NCBI GenBank assembly: GCA_023101725.1
Contig: JALJCO010009074.1
Coordinates: 124,001 to 188,000 of the forward strand
Direction: 5' to 3'
Length of the DNA stretch: 64,000 nucleotides
Source of the DNA: Atherinomorus stipes
Lineage: Eukaryota; Chordata; Actinopteri; Atheriniformes; Atherinidae
Shown here in pieces: positions 1 through 11,495 of the stretch. The notes under the pieces were generated by a model. That model did not search any database and had not been told where the DNA came from. It worked only from the letters and a program-made list of their open reading frames with translations. The position numbers and the translations under genes were made by a program. Each line of letters begins with the position of its first letter. The first letter of the stretch is position 1.

Positions 1-6
1 GTACCT

Positions 7-553
7 AACTGCAGTTACAATGACTGACAAGGGCAATGCCATACATCCAATCCATACAGGAATTCTCAAGCGGAAGTTAGTTAAAAACTGCCAAGAGTAT
101 CTACAGATGTGGGCATGAAAAAGATCCGCCTTGTTTTGCCAGAAGTGGTGCAGTACTAGTACACTATTGCTGCACGATCACTGGCTGAACGATTTGTCCC
201 ACCAATACGTCATCATGCACGGTGTCCAAACTTGTCCTGTGGAAACGTCCATGTTCCAGGCATTCATTTATGCTCTGAATTCGTTTCCCCTGGGCACACA
301 GGCGTTTGTGCGATTGAATTAGCAGACAAGTTGCTGGTAAGTGGCTGGCACTCAGCAGAAAGGGGAACTTTTTCATGCCCACATCTATGTCTGCGGCTTG
401 CAAATAGATGCATATGGTGTAGTCGGGTGGTTAGGCTTTGGGGGAGGGGTCAGGGTTAGGGTTAGATTTTAGTAAGTTACATGAAGAAGAAACTTCCGAT
501 TAGGACTTCCGTCATGGATTGGATATATGGCGACATATCGTGACTGCAGTTGG
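7..553. repeat. Palindromic MITE-like repeat
   Basis: The two ends are imperfect inverted repeats. Both begin AACTGCAGT and both carry the block ATCCAATCCAT followed by a CGGAAGTT motif. A second inverted pair lies inside: GATGTGGGCATGAAAAAG near 109-126 faces CTTTTTCATGCCCACATC near 368-385. No coding capacity is visible. This structure fits a non-autonomous DNA transposon. No clear target duplication could be set because the left end is almost at the window edge, and the superfamily is not assigned. Confidence 0.5.
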
Positions 554-619
554 GCCCCTCTTGAATCTGGTGGAAAGCCTTTCTAGACGAGATAAAGTGG
601 TTAAAATATCAATATCATA

Positions 620-1917
620 CAGGGAGTGCAGAATTATTAGGTAAATAAGTATTTTGACCACATCGTCCTCTTTATGCATGTTGTCTTACTCCAAGCTGTA
701 TAGGCCGAAAGCCTACTACCAATTAAGCATATCAGCTGATGTGCATCTCTGTAATGAGAAAGGGTGTGGTCTGATGACATCAACACCCTATATCAGGTGT
801 ATTAGGCAAACATAATTATTAGGCAACTTAACAATAAACAAATATATACCCATTAAAATTATTTATTTTCACCAGGGAAACCAATATAACAGCTCAACAT
901 TCACAAATATACATTTCTGACGTTCAAAAACAAAACAAAAACAAATCAGTGACCAATATAGCCACCTTTCTTTGCAAGGACATTTAAAAGCCTGCGATCC
1001 ATGGATCCTGTCAGTGTTTTGATCTGTTCACCATCAACATTGTGTGCAGCAGCAACCACAGAAACTGGCAGTAGGACTGCGAGTTGAGCTTGACTCCATC
1101 CTCAACCTGAAAAGGCCCAACAAGCTCATTTTTGATGATACCAGCCCATACCAGTACCCCACCTCCACCTTGCTGGCGTCTGAGTGGGACTGGAGCTCTC
1201 TGCCCTTTACCGATCCAGCCACGGGCCCATCCATCTGGCCCATCAAGACTCGCTCTCATTTCATCAGTCCATAAAAACTTAGAAAAATCAGTCTTGAGAT
1301 ATTTCTTGGCTCAGTTTTGACGTTTCAGCTCGTGTGTCTTGTTCAGTGGTGGTGGTTTTTCAGCCTTTCTTACCTTGGCCATGTCTCTGAGTATTGCACA
1401 CCTTGTGCTTTTGGGCACTCCAGTGATGTTGCAGCTCTGAAATATGGCAAAACTGCTGGCAAGTGGCATCTTGGCAGCTGCACGCTTGACTTGTCTCAGT
1501 TCATGGGCAGATATTTTGCACCTTGGTTTTTCCACGTTTCTTGTGACCCTGTTGACTATTTTGAATGAAACGCTTGATTGTTTGATGATCACACTTCAGA
1601 AGCTTGGCAATTTTAAGAGTGCTGCATCCCTCTGCAAGATATCTCACTATTTTTGACTTTTTGGAGCCGTCAAGTCCCTCTTCTGACCCATTTTGCCAAA
1701 GGAAAGGTAGTTACCTAATAATTATGTTTGCCTAATACACCTGGTATAGGGTGTTGATGTCATTAGACCACACCCCTTCTCATTACAGAGATGCACATCA
1801 GCTGATATGCTTAATTGGTAGTAGGCTTTCGGCCTATACAGCTTGGAGTAAGAAAACATGCATAAAGAGGATGATGTGGTCAAAATACTCATTTGCCTAA
1901 TAATTCTGCACTCCCTG
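620..1917 (-). mobile_element. Tc1/mariner-like transposon with long TIRs
   Basis: The element begins CAGGGAGTGCAGAATTATTA and ends with its inverse complement. It is flanked on both sides by the TA dinucleotide (618-619 and 1918-1919), the target duplication of the Tc1/mariner superfamily. The terminal inverted repeats are unusually long, about 207 bp (620-826 and 1711-1917), with only scattered mismatches. Between them, on the minus strand, is a broken transposase (see the pseudogene entry). The copy is non-autonomous but could once have been mobilised in trans. Confidence 0.88.
946..1691 (-). pseudogene. Tc1-like transposase remnant, internally deleted
   Basis: Read right to left, the fragments are colinear with a Tc1-type transposase. 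An N-terminal helix-turn-helix region reads KIVRYLAEGCSTLKIAKLL, followed by a stretch ending at WTDE, which supplies the first catalytic Asp. Next comes GVLVWAGI..ELVGPF, then a jump straight to the C-terminal part with MDRRLLNVLAKKGGYIGH and a stop at 946-948. The segment that should hold the second Asp and the Glu of the DD34E triad is missing, and at least one frameshift and one stop interrupt the N-terminal half. It cannot make active transposase. Confidence 0.82.
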
Positions 1918-1919
1918 TA

Positions 1920-2450
1920 GTACTGCCTTGAATGCTGAGTTAAATTAGTGTGAAAATAACACATCTGCAAACTGATTTCACAGCATTGTGCTATATTACA
2001 GCCCAATTTCACCAAAAAAGATGGATAAAGTTGCTCATTTGTCCAGTATGTAGTATCTTGACAATCCATAGGCTGTTGTTTTCTATCAAGCAACAATGTA
2101 TTGTAGGAATCCCAAGAGTATTGAAATGTGAAAGATGATTGAAGTTTAACTTCTGGCTACTTAAGAATATATCACACTGAGAAATTACAGTTTAACTATT
2201 TGACATTATGATCTTCCAGACCTTTGCCTTTAAGGCATCATAGAAGATATTTCGGCATTTCAGAAAGTAGAGACTGTTAGCGAGTTTTTGAATAATGCGC
2301 ATGTGCAAGACCACCCTGCTAGACTCACAGCTCCCGCCTCTGGCCACAGGATAACGTGCATGAGCCACTCCGCTGTTTATCAGACAGCAGATACAGATTC
2401 TCCATCATGTCACAAAAGCAAGTAAACGGAATGTCGTTAGCTGAATGTTG
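1920..2450. other. Unassigned spacer
   Basis: AT-rich sequence between two transposons. No coding exon, RNA gene or recognisable repeat was seen. Confidence 0.5.
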
Positions 2451-2458
2451 CTAATTGC

Positions 2459-3187
2459 TAGGGCTGGACGATAATTCAATATCAATATATATCGATAGAT
2501 AGAGGTTTTTTCAATATAAAAAAAAGAGGGTCAATAAAAGTTCAATATAGAAGCACAGTTTCCTGCTGTAGCCTATCAGGTAGCATGATACTACAGTCAC
2601 TCCTTCCACCAAACCAATCACAAACGCAGACCCAGGCAAGGGCTGAACTGGAATTCAGTGTTATGCCCCTTTCAGACTTCCACTGGAAAGCGCTAATATT
2701 ACAGACTTTGTCCTTTATAATGCTGCATTCAGACATGCGTACCGGTCTTTTACCTCGGAGATGTAGCGGACATGTACCGGCTGGTCTACATGTCACAAGA
2801 GCGGAAATGTTGCAGCACGTCGTTTTGGCTGAAAGCACAAGAAAATGTTCTGGACAGAGTTGAAGGGAGAGCGGGGCTGTGCTGACTTTTCTGCAACATT
2901 TTGTAATGTATGAAAGTGCAGGGACAAGATAAGTCCACAAGGAAGCGACATGTTTGAAAAGATGAGTCTGCTTAAAGAGTGGACGGACTTTACCGCTCAT
3001 GTAAGTCTGAAAACAGCTTTAATTTGATCTTTATTATGAGTAGTTTATTCAGCAAAAGCTTAAATGGCCAGGGCTGCACCTAAAATAGCTTTTAATTTGA
3101 TAATGGCTTTTTTAAAAAATAAATATAGATATCGATCGATATAGATTTTTTTATCGATAATCTTTTTTTCTATATCGTCCAGCTCTA
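2459..3187. mobile_element. Non-autonomous hAT element
   Basis: The left end reads TAGGGCTGGACGATA and the right end is its inverse complement with one change (TAGAGCTGGACGATA). An identical 8-bp target duplication, CTAATTGC, flanks it at 2451-2458 and 3188-3195. An 8-bp duplication and TAGGG-type termini are hallmarks of hAT elements. The AT-rich subterminal zones carry repeated ATCGAT motifs. The 729-bp body shows no transposase. Confidence 0.88.
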
Positions 3188-3195
3188 CTAATTGC

Positions 3196-5525
3196 TAACA
3201 GAATGATGTTAACTACCTGCTGTAAACGTCACACGAGTGCACGCAGCTTCCGGGTCGCAGTATTGCTCTCGCTAATCAATCACCGTCATTGATCAGTCTT
3301 GCCTATTACCCATTGAACTGACCGTCAATCACTCTTACTATGGTAGGAAAAGTGATTGACAAACCAGTAGACAAATGAAAAAGTTAAGGAATGCAGAGAT
3401 GATTGGTGAATGTTTTTTCAGCCCCATTACATCCAAAGCTGATGTATAATAATATTTATATATTTATATAATTAATCATAGCGTATGGGGTAGTGCACCA
3501 AATTTTACTGAATATTGCAAAAATTGTTAAAACATCTTCTATAATGCCTTTTTTTAAAAAGTATGTTTGTCTTTTTAAATGTTAAGTGAATACTCCATAC
3601 ATAGTTGATTTTTCTTCTTTCTTTCAACTTTTAAATAACAGAATCTAGTTAAATAAAGGAAAGTAATCAGTTGAAATTGAATCAAGGTAAAACTGCTCAT
3701 GAAAATTTCATTTTTATCATTCAAACTCTGTCACTTTTGTTCATACAGCTAATTCGATTTTGAATTTTGTATCTTTATGTGATCTGTTCAGGTTTGAAAA
3801 TGGAAAGGCATCTAACTATAGCTGACATGATCGCCTTTTTGAGTCTTTCAATTGACTCATCACAAAAAGAGGCTCAATTTGCCTCTGTTCATCTTAAGAG
3901 AAAAAAGATAAAAGCCATCAGCAACTTCTGTGAACTGTGCTTTCAAAAAACTTCTGGAAGAAGATATCATAGAAGTAAAGGCAGATGAGGGGCAGAAAGG
4001 GAGTCAGAAGAGTAGGAGGAAAGAGGAGTAAAAACTGGTCGAGATAAGGTCAAGTGGAGTGAGCTAATGGAAGAGATCAGGGATGTTTCAAGTGTGAGGA
4101 GTGGATAGAAAAGTGGGAGGTACAGTAGACAAAGACAAAGTGAAAAACTAGAGTAGAGTAGAGGATTGACGGGGGGGGGGGGGGGGGGGGGCTCATAAAG
4201 AGGGAAAGGATAAGAATGGGGGATCAGTCAAGGCATAAATTCAGCCCCCATTTTGCAATAAATGTGCAGTCTGCCAGTGGGGCCGACCAATCTCAACCCA
4301 GTGTCAAGCATGGTTATGATAGGACTCAGAGATCATAGAGAGGAGGAGAAACTGAAGGAGTGAAGTGAGAGATGGATGTCACGAAAGGGTGGTTGAGATG
4401 GTGCAAGGTGAGGGGGAGGAAAGCTGCTTGGTTAAAAGAGCACGTAAGACACGGCACTGAACAGAAAGTACACAAGAAGAGAAATTCTGTAGAATAGATT
4501 AGCATGCCTGCAGAAGTTTAACTGCTGAGTGAAATCAATCACTGTTGAGGTCGACCATAAAATATGTCATTTATTTATACATAATGGTTTTAAATACACA
4601 AGTGCAAATACGTACCTGATGCAACAGGTGTATTTTATCTTTCAGCCAAATGTAACATTACTTTATCACTATCATACATGAGTTTACATATATAGTCATG
4701 TTTAATGAGTCTTAATAATGAGAACAAGCCACAGTAACTTCCTAACTAGAGCTAAGAGAACATAATGACATCATTTTGTTCTTGACTCTAGAAAAGGAAA
4801 ATATTTTACAGTAGAAAAAAAAAAAAGATCTTCCTTTTTTTTTGTTTTGTTTTTTTTTTGGGGGGGGGGGGGGCTGTGTACAGCTGCATTTTGCATCACA
4901 TGCTATAAACTCTTTTTGCCTTGTGAAAATTTCCAGATTGAGTTTTTCTCGTTGCAGTTTTTGTTGGGGAATGAAAGCTTTATTTTATCTTATCTAATTC
5001 ACTGGAATCTGCACAGAGGAAGGACCGGCATTTCTGCAGTCCCTGTTTCTTGAGATGTGCATACTTGCCCACATTTGCCATAATTCTTTTTTTTTTTTTC
5101 TTTTCTCGACCCCACGTCTTCATAATTGACCTTTTGTCTGTGTCTAGCCATCTGTGTGACTCCAGCCCTGCAGTTTGAACATTTGTGTTTTCTTGCTGAA
5201 ACTGTGTGTGCTGCTCATTGTTCCTCGTCTTTCTCCAGCTCTCTCTGGTTTTGGCTCCAGCTCCATCACTGGTGTAAGTAAAAGGAATTTGAAGCACGCA
5301 ATTTGTACTTCCTCTATTTTCCTCGTGTTGCTAAGGTAGCACTTCCTGTCTTGGGAGCTGGGAAAACAGCACTCCAATGCAAAACACATACAGTACAGGA
5401 CAGTGCAGAATGTGCACACGTGGACACTGTACCTACTGTATCGGTTTGTTATTTGTAAGGGCGGGATGTAAGCAGATGTACAAACAAAACCAGTACTTTG
5501 ATCAGACTCACAAATAAAAAGCATT
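3196..5525. other. Unassigned spacer with poly-G tracts
   Basis: No gene or bounded repeat recognised. A purine-rich stretch (about 3990-4180) leads into a run of 21 G at 4171-4191. A T-run followed by 14 G lies at about 4850-4873. Short open frames here look random. Confidence 0.45.
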
Positions 5526-5529
5526 AGGG

Positions 5530-5690
5530 CAGGGGTGTCAAAGTGATTCCTGAAAGAGCTGTCTGGCTGCTGGTTTTCTTTCCAACCACGCAGTAGCACA
5601 CCAGACTCCACTTAGTTCATCAAGTGAATCCAGTCTTAACTTGAAGACTTGATGAGATGAGTGGAGTCTGGTCTGTTACTGCGTCGGCCA
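5530..5690. repeat. Inverted-repeat (hAT-like MITE) fragment
   Basis: It starts GGGCAGGGGTGTCAAAG, like the termini of the element at 16518. Two 24-base arms, 5588-5611 and 5661-5684, are inverse complements at 22 of 24 positions, and the loop holds a further inverted pair (CATCAAGT/ACTTGATG). It is probably a decayed palindromic hAT MITE. The right end is not clear. Confidence 0.5.
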
Positions 5691-5699
5691 CAAATTCAT

Positions 5700-6865
5700 G
5701 TAGTCTACATTCTATCTGCGCTCAAAAATCACCTGCTGATTTTCATCCATTTTGGGGATGGACAAAGGTGCAACAAGATAGCACACTGACGACATCATCA
5801 ACTTGAACCCATGCGTGATGGCGTCTTCAGAAAGGCAGCGGTGGGGACAGAAGCCACACAGCTTGCCTGCAGGGGATCAGACCCGGCTTTTTTTTGTCAA
5901 AGGGAAAGGAGCGTAATGAGGATTATGAGAGGGTCGCCCTGCGTTTGAAAAACCCATGTGAACCCGTTAATTTCAGTGGGAAAGGGGCTAAAGAGTAGTT
6001 GTGTAACCAGAATGTCAGTGATTTCGTCCCCTCTGCATTTGGGCTGTCTTTTATGCTTTTTTTCCTTACAAAAAGATGTTTAAATCGCTTTGCCTTGTTT
6101 TTACTCTTCTGACTTACGTTCTGTTGTCTTTTTGACAGTCAGACCAGGTTCATGACCCCTACTTGGCCACAATGGGACACTGAAATACTGTCCTGTCATT
6201 TTGTCAGACTCATCTTTCTCTCTCTCTCACTGGCCCTGACAGCCTGTGACAGTACGGAGCAGGACAAAACACAAAGTCACACACAGACTCTCATTCTATA
6301 AGTCTTTGTCACCAGCTCACAAAAAATGCCATTGTCACCATCCAAAGAAACCTACAGAGTGGGGAGCAGAGGAACTGCTTGAAGGCACAAACGAAGGAGA
6401 GGATGTTAAGTGTTGACTTGTGACTTTGACAAAAGCTTGTTCTTGTCTCTAGCCGCCATGAAGGATTGAAGGAGCCAGAGAGATAACAGCTGGAAGGATG
6501 AAGGATAAGTTTATTGATTATGGCTTATATGGATGATAATGTGTTTGAAGTGTGGCATTTGATCTTGGTCAAAATAGATCATCTGAAGACAAAATTGAAA
6601 TTAAGTTGGAAATAAAAATGTTTGTGTCTTCTGCAAGCATCAAGCTTTTTCTATACTTACTGCAAAAACAGTCTGTCTAACCAAGTCTTAGATTCTTATA
6701 TTCGGCAAAAACTGTTTTAACTATCTTAATTTGAGAGTAATAAACTTGACAAAATATGTAAGATTATTAATCTAGTTTTGAGAGTAAATGTCTTTTATTT
6801 CTTACTTAGTAAGTGAATCTTAAAATTGGTTATTTTATTTGCATATTAAGGTAAATTATCTCACT
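5700..6865. other. Unassigned spacer
   Basis: No exon, RNA gene or bounded mobile element was recognised. Confidence 0.45.
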
Positions 6866-7058
6866 AAGACAGTAAGAAGGTCTTGCCTTACAGTAAGAAC
6901 ATCACTAGTTCGATTCCCGGCTGGGGAGGGGGGGTTCGAACAATTCCAACTGTGGCCTTCCTGTGTGGAGTTTGCACGTTCTCCCCGTGTGGGTTCTCTC
7001 TCCGGCTTCCTCCCACCATCCAAAGACATGCATGTTAGGTTAATTGGTCACTCTAAAT

Positions 7059-8156
7059 CAGGGTTTCTCAATCCTGGTCCTCAGGGACCCCCGCCCTGCA
7101 TGCAGTGTTGTATAAAGTACCCAAAAGCCATGCTTGAGTAAAAGTAAAAGTACCTTACTGGAAAATGACTCAAGTAAAAGTGAAAGTCACCTGCTAGAAT
7201 ATTACTTGAGTAAAAGTAAAAAAGTAGCTAGTATTTACTGTACTTAAGTATCAAAAGTAAAAAGTACTGTTGATAAAACTCAGTCAGAAAATTGAGTTTA
7301 ACATTTTCTTCATTCCTGTTTAATTTAGTTTTTAAGTTTAAATTTGAAAAGAGTAAAGGAGCTTCAATACCTTCTTACATAAACCCAACCATATAGAAAA
7401 ATACTGTACACACAAACATCCTTACAGACCTAACATTCATACCCCCGTGCATTCAATATAAAATCATTCCTAATAAACTCTTGGTGCTCAGAGGTGATGC
7501 GAACAAACAAAAAACTTGACTGGTTCAACTTTAACATGACTGCAGTGCAACAGCACTTGAACTGTCCATCCAGTCATTACTGAACCATGAAAACTTTTTG
7601 TTCAATCTCAAAGAAGTTGGTTCTCTAAATGGCGAGGACTCATGATCGATTCTGAACAGCCTTTGGCCTGCTGCTGAGGCAGGTAAAGGCGTGTTTAGCT
7701 TCAGAGACGGCTTAGACAAGGCTACTCGTGGCTACTAATCCCACTACAACAAAAAAAAGATTGTCCATTGGCTATTACGTTCCTTGTTATTTTGCAACGA
7801 GTAACTAAGATGCTAAGGTTAATGTAATGGAGTAAAAGTATTGATTTTTCTCGGAAAATGTAGTGAAGTAAAAGAAAAAGTAATAAAAAATAGAAGTAGT
7901 AAAGTAAAGTACAAATATAAAAAAAAAATACTACTTAAGTAAAGTAAAGTATTTTTACTTAGTTACTATACAACACTGCCTGCATGTTTTCCAAGTTTCC
8001 AATCCTACTACACCTGATTCAGATCAACTTAACTGCTCTTTAAGTTCTATGCAAGCCTGCTAACGAGGCTTTCATCTCAGTCAGGTGTGTTGAAGTAGGA
8101 ATATCTTGAAAACCAGCAGGGCAGGGGTCCCTGAGGACCAGGATTGAGAAACACTG
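7059..8156. mobile_element. hAT MITE (outer, itself interrupted)
   Basis: The termini are CAGGGTTTCTCAATCCTGG on the left and the inverse complement of CAGTGTTTCTCAATCCTGG on the right; the inverted repeat extends through GTCCTCAGGGACCCC. An exact 8-bp duplication, CTCTAAAT, flanks it at 7051-7058 and 8157-8164. It sits inside the SINE-like repeat and is itself split by the element at 7103-7978. Without that insert it would be only about 215 bp, a typical hAT MITE length. Confidence 0.88.
7103..7978. mobile_element. hAT element (inner) with CAGTGTTGTATA ends
   Basis: It starts CAGTGTTGTATA and ends TATACAACACTG, exact inverse complements. An 8-bp duplication, CCTGCATG, lies at 7095-7102 and 7979-7986. 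The subterminal regions are rich in AAGTA/AAAGTA repeats on both sides (GAGTAAAAGTAAAAGTACC left, TAAAGTAAAGTATTTTTACT right). The 876-bp element has no intact transposase and is therefore non-autonomous. Confidence 0.9.
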
Positions 8157-8654
8157 CTCTAAATTGTCCCCAGGTATGAATGTGAATGTTTGCCTGTCTC
8201 TCTGTGTTGGCCCTACCACAGACTGGCGACCTGTCCAGGTGAACCCTGCCTCTCACCTGAAAATAGCTGGGATAGGCTCCAGCAACCCCCGCGACCCTGA
8301 ACTGGATAAGCGGTACAGAAAATGACTAACTGACTGACATTAGGACACTGTTTCAGATCACTTTGTGTCTTTCGCTCCCAATTTTAGCTGTAAAAACTTG
8401 TTTTAAGACCTCCCGTACCAGTTCATACACACAGGTGTCTTGTAATAAGAAAAAATATGTAGATGTTAGACAAGTGGAAACTTGCTTAAAACAAGCTGTT
8501 AACTCATTTCAAGTTTCTTATTAAGTGATAAACACTTAAAACTAGGTTATGCTGATTTTTAGTGTTGTTGTGTTCTCATTTTAAGAGAAAAGATCTCAAA
8601 ACAAGAACAACTAACCAGGATTTCGAGAACTGATTGAGACTGTGAACATCTAAC

Positions 8655-8740
8655 AGTCTGGAACAGTGTCTGCGATGGTAGAGCAGGTTGTTTCAAAGCC
8701 AGAAGATCATGAGTTCAAGTCCTACGTTGTCCAAACCAAT
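8655..8740 (+). repeat. tRNA-derived SINE head or tRNA relic
   Basis: The stretch contains an A-box-like TGGTAGAGCAGG and, about 40 bases on, a B-box-like GAGTTCAAGTCC, spaced as in a tRNA. No convincing acceptor stem can be paired around it, so it is read as a SINE head or pseudo-tRNA and not a working tRNA gene. Confidence 0.45.
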
Positions 8741-8744
8741 TTGA

Positions 8745-10585
8745 TCCTTAGTAAAAGAAGACTTCACCAAACTTCATTCAGGTAAATGCGGGTTGGTGGG
8801 TATTGTGCTGCTCCTTCAGAAATGCTGCCTTACACGAAAGGCTTTTAAGCAAATATGATAAGAATGATCATGTTTTAAGATTTTTTACTTTAAAATGAGA
8901 AAGAAAAAACTCAAAAGAACCATAACCAGACAAGTTTTGGGGGATTTCTCACTAAATGAGGGACTTGAAATGAGTGTTTTTATAACTTGTTTAGAGATAT
9001 TTCTCCCTGTCTAGAGTCTCAATATTTTTTCTTATTTCAAGAAATCTAACCAAGTGTAATTATTTTACTGCATAGACAGATAATTTCACTTGATTATAGT
9101 CTGATTCTTCTCAATTTCAGTGTCTAACTTGTATTAAGACTAAATTTTGCAGTGTAATACATGAAACAAAAATTTTTAAATGCCATTCCACAAATAAAAT
9201 GTAAAATTGATCTATATTATACATGCTAAGGGCAGATTTATATATAAGCTATTTATAAAGCCCACAAATTCCATACTCAGGCCGGTGTATGAAACTTTTC
9301 ATTAGATATCAGTGTCCTCAATTTGAGTTTTCTGTTTATGTGTACGAGAGACTTGAATGTATTTTGAACCCAAAGAAAAAGTATCATCCATAGCCACATT
9401 TGGACAGAACAGTTCTAAGAACTTCAATTTCGTAATATGAACAACCCCTCTCCAGGGAAACTATTTCATTTTGCATTTGCACGAGTCTAGGACCTTGATT
9501 GAGACGAATGTGATTCAACCATCTGTGACAGACATGTTACTTTTGCGCCCCAACAAAATTAAACAAAACCCACAAAAAGTACGAAGAGAAGACAACAGCA
9601 CTGTTGTCGTGGTCTGCATGATGGGATTATTAATCACAGAGAATCATTATAGGCATCGAGGCTGGAAGAGCAAAGAAAGAGCCAGGAGAAGCGAGCGGCA
9701 GGCAAGACTTCGTTTTATGGAGAAAGAAAGGAGAGCAGAGCGCCGCAGACAAAGGAGATGACGTATAAGTTTAACTTATTAAACATGCGCTGGTTGTATC
9801 TGTGTTGTACTGTATCTGTAAACATTTAAGACCTTATTCTGTTGTCTTCGTTTAGTGGCGACAAAATACTAAACACCTTCGTTATATAAGTTAACATTTC
9901 TGTGTCACTCCAATTCCTTTGGATGAAATTTGCATTTCTCGCCACCTGTGTATATCTCGCCATATAATGGGGGTGAAGGAGGCAGTGGGTGGGCCTCTAT
10001 ATAACATTATCTGCAGCAGAACTCCTTAATTTCACCAATAGACTACTTTTAAGACGAATGAATGAGTACTGTTGTCCTGTTTATTTTAACTGGTACCTGT
10101 CTACTTGTAGAGTTTAATACCTCAAAATATTGTTCTAATTGTTTTTTGTGTGTTTACCTTAAACCAAAAATGGCGTCATTGTTGCTATTATTATTATTAT
10201 TAGCTATAGTTTTTGCTAGGTCAAAACCAGCTTCTTTTTTTGCACTACCCCAGAAAAGTGTTGTTTGTACTTTTGCTATTGTTACTTTTGGATTTGTGGA
10301 TGTTTTACATGTTAAAAAAAATAATACCTCAAACAACCTTAAAATATTGTCAAATTGCATCATATTTGGGTAATTTTTTTTGCATTTATTTGCACATCTT
10401 TTTAACTAGCATTTGCAATTTTGAAAACATGCTCCATGTTAAATTAAGAGATTTTCAAGTTCATAAAAATATTTCTTATGCCTTTAAGTATTTGTCTTTT
10501 TTTTATCCCCCTGTAGTTTAAAAAAATGGTATTGAGTATCGAATATTTTTTTGGATATTGATATCGAGTTTGAAATTTTAGTATT
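8745..10585. other. Mostly unassigned, with short dispersed motifs
   Basis: No gene seen. The segment 9960-10045 (ATTATCTGCAGCAGAACTCC, then TTTCACCAAT) recurs in diverged form near 28130-28175 and 43240-43290, marking an old dispersed repeat. The end near 10560-10600 (GTATTGTGACAGCCCTA) resembles a hAT terminus whose partner was not found. Confidence 0.4.
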
Positions 10586-10589
10586 GTGA

Positions 10590-10745
10590 CAGCCCTACCT
10601 CAGAGTAGTAGCGAAAATGGTTATAGGAACTGAGGTCTGTGGTCCCTAGTTCCTGTCTGTCCAAATGCATGAAAAAACGGCCCCATTCCTAAAAAGGTTA
10701 TAGGAACTTCAAAAGGTTCCTACAGTGCGAATGTCCTTCATCACA
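10590..10745 (-). repeat. Dispersed repeat shared with 26390-26550
   Basis: The minus strand reads CTGTAGGAACCTTTTGAAGT and later CAGGAACTAGGGACC. The plus strand at 26390-26550 carries the same blocks in the same order (CTGTAGGAACCTTTTGCAGT, CAGGAACTAGGGACC). The copies are in opposite orientation and diverged. The element class is not determined. Confidence 0.6.
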
Positions 10746-10942
10746 GATATATTTATTCTGCCCAGAAAGAGGATGGAATAAACGTTGTAACCATAAAAAT
10801 GAGCAGAATAACTTTTCCTGTTGCTGTTGGACAACTATTTTGACCTCTATTTGACACCATTATAGTCACCAGACTACAGCAACACAAACAGCAATTTCAC
10901 AAATACCAAAATGTTGGTCCACCATTGGCTAGTCTATGTTAA

Positions 10943-11395
10943 AGACCCATAACGAAACTTCTAGCAGTTTTCTCGGTGATCCGCCCCCCATCAGCTGCTA
11001 AACTAGCATCCATCTTGCATCGTACCTGTACTGTGAGCTCACTCCAGCCAGTAAAAGGCAGTCTTATCTTGACTCTTGTTCAGTCTGTCCTCTCTTTCTT
11101 TTCCTCTCGTCCTACGGTAATGTTAACTTGCGTCTCTTTGCCAAATCTGACATGATGAACTCACTGTGTTCATATCAGGTTCATGTCCGTTTGCTAGCAA
11201 ATGACGTGGTGCACACCCAGTAGCCGACTGCAACGTCACGGCCTCGTCCTGGGCAGAACACTTACATAGTGCAGTTTCTGAGCCTCGGGATGCTGCTGGG
11301 CAGCGATGGCTTGAAAATGCGCATAATGAATGTTGGTGTGCCATCAAAATAAGTCAATGCATATTTTTAAGGTCTAAAAGTTATGTTATGATTCT
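10943..11395 (+). mobile_element. TTAA-target MITE, family A copy 1
   Basis: Bounded by TTAA at 10939-10942 and 11396-11399, with inverted ends AGACCCATAACGAAACTT / AAAAGTTATGTTATGATTCT. The interior matches copies at 41149-41608 (same orientation) and 48920-49405 (opposite), for example AGCATCCATCTTG, CCAGCCAGTAAAA and ATAATGAATGTTGGTGTGCC. TTAA duplications suggest a piggyBac-like (or other TTAA-inserting) superfamily. There is no coding capacity. Confidence 0.82.
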
Positions 11396-11495
11396 TTAAG
11401 TCATTTAATCTATTGGTAAACATGTTAGTTTAAACATCAAAACTAAGCATTGCCAAAAAACAAAATAAAACTAAACTAAAAACTACAGTACAGAT

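Larger units (their letters stand above)
6870..8335 (+). repeat. SINE-like interspersed repeat, split by nested hATs
   Basis: The head carries a tRNA B-box-like motif (GTTCGATTCC, near 6908) and then GGAGTTTGCACGTTCTCCCC. The body runs through GTTAGGTTAATTGGTCA, is interrupted, and resumes at 8157 with TGTCCCCAGGTATGAATG. It ends with TGGGATAGGCTCCAGC, ACTGGATAAGCGGTAC and a short GACT-type tail. A second, uninterrupted copy lies at 25205-25495, so the insertion point is exact. The family is widespread in teleosts; its formal name is not assigned here. Confidence 0.75.

Noticed and set aside
8655..8740. Functional tRNA gene
   Set aside because: A- and B-box-like motifs are present, but no acceptor stem pairs. 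A SINE head or relic is more likely.
9471..9761. Basic Arg-rich C-terminus of the 96-codon frame as a nuclear protein
   Set aside because: The basic end comes from a purine-rich stretch. No splice context or known domain was found.
10062..10521. Leucine-rich open frames as a small membrane protein
   Set aside because: They come from ATT/TTG-rich simple sequence, overlap each other in several frames, and have no exon signals.
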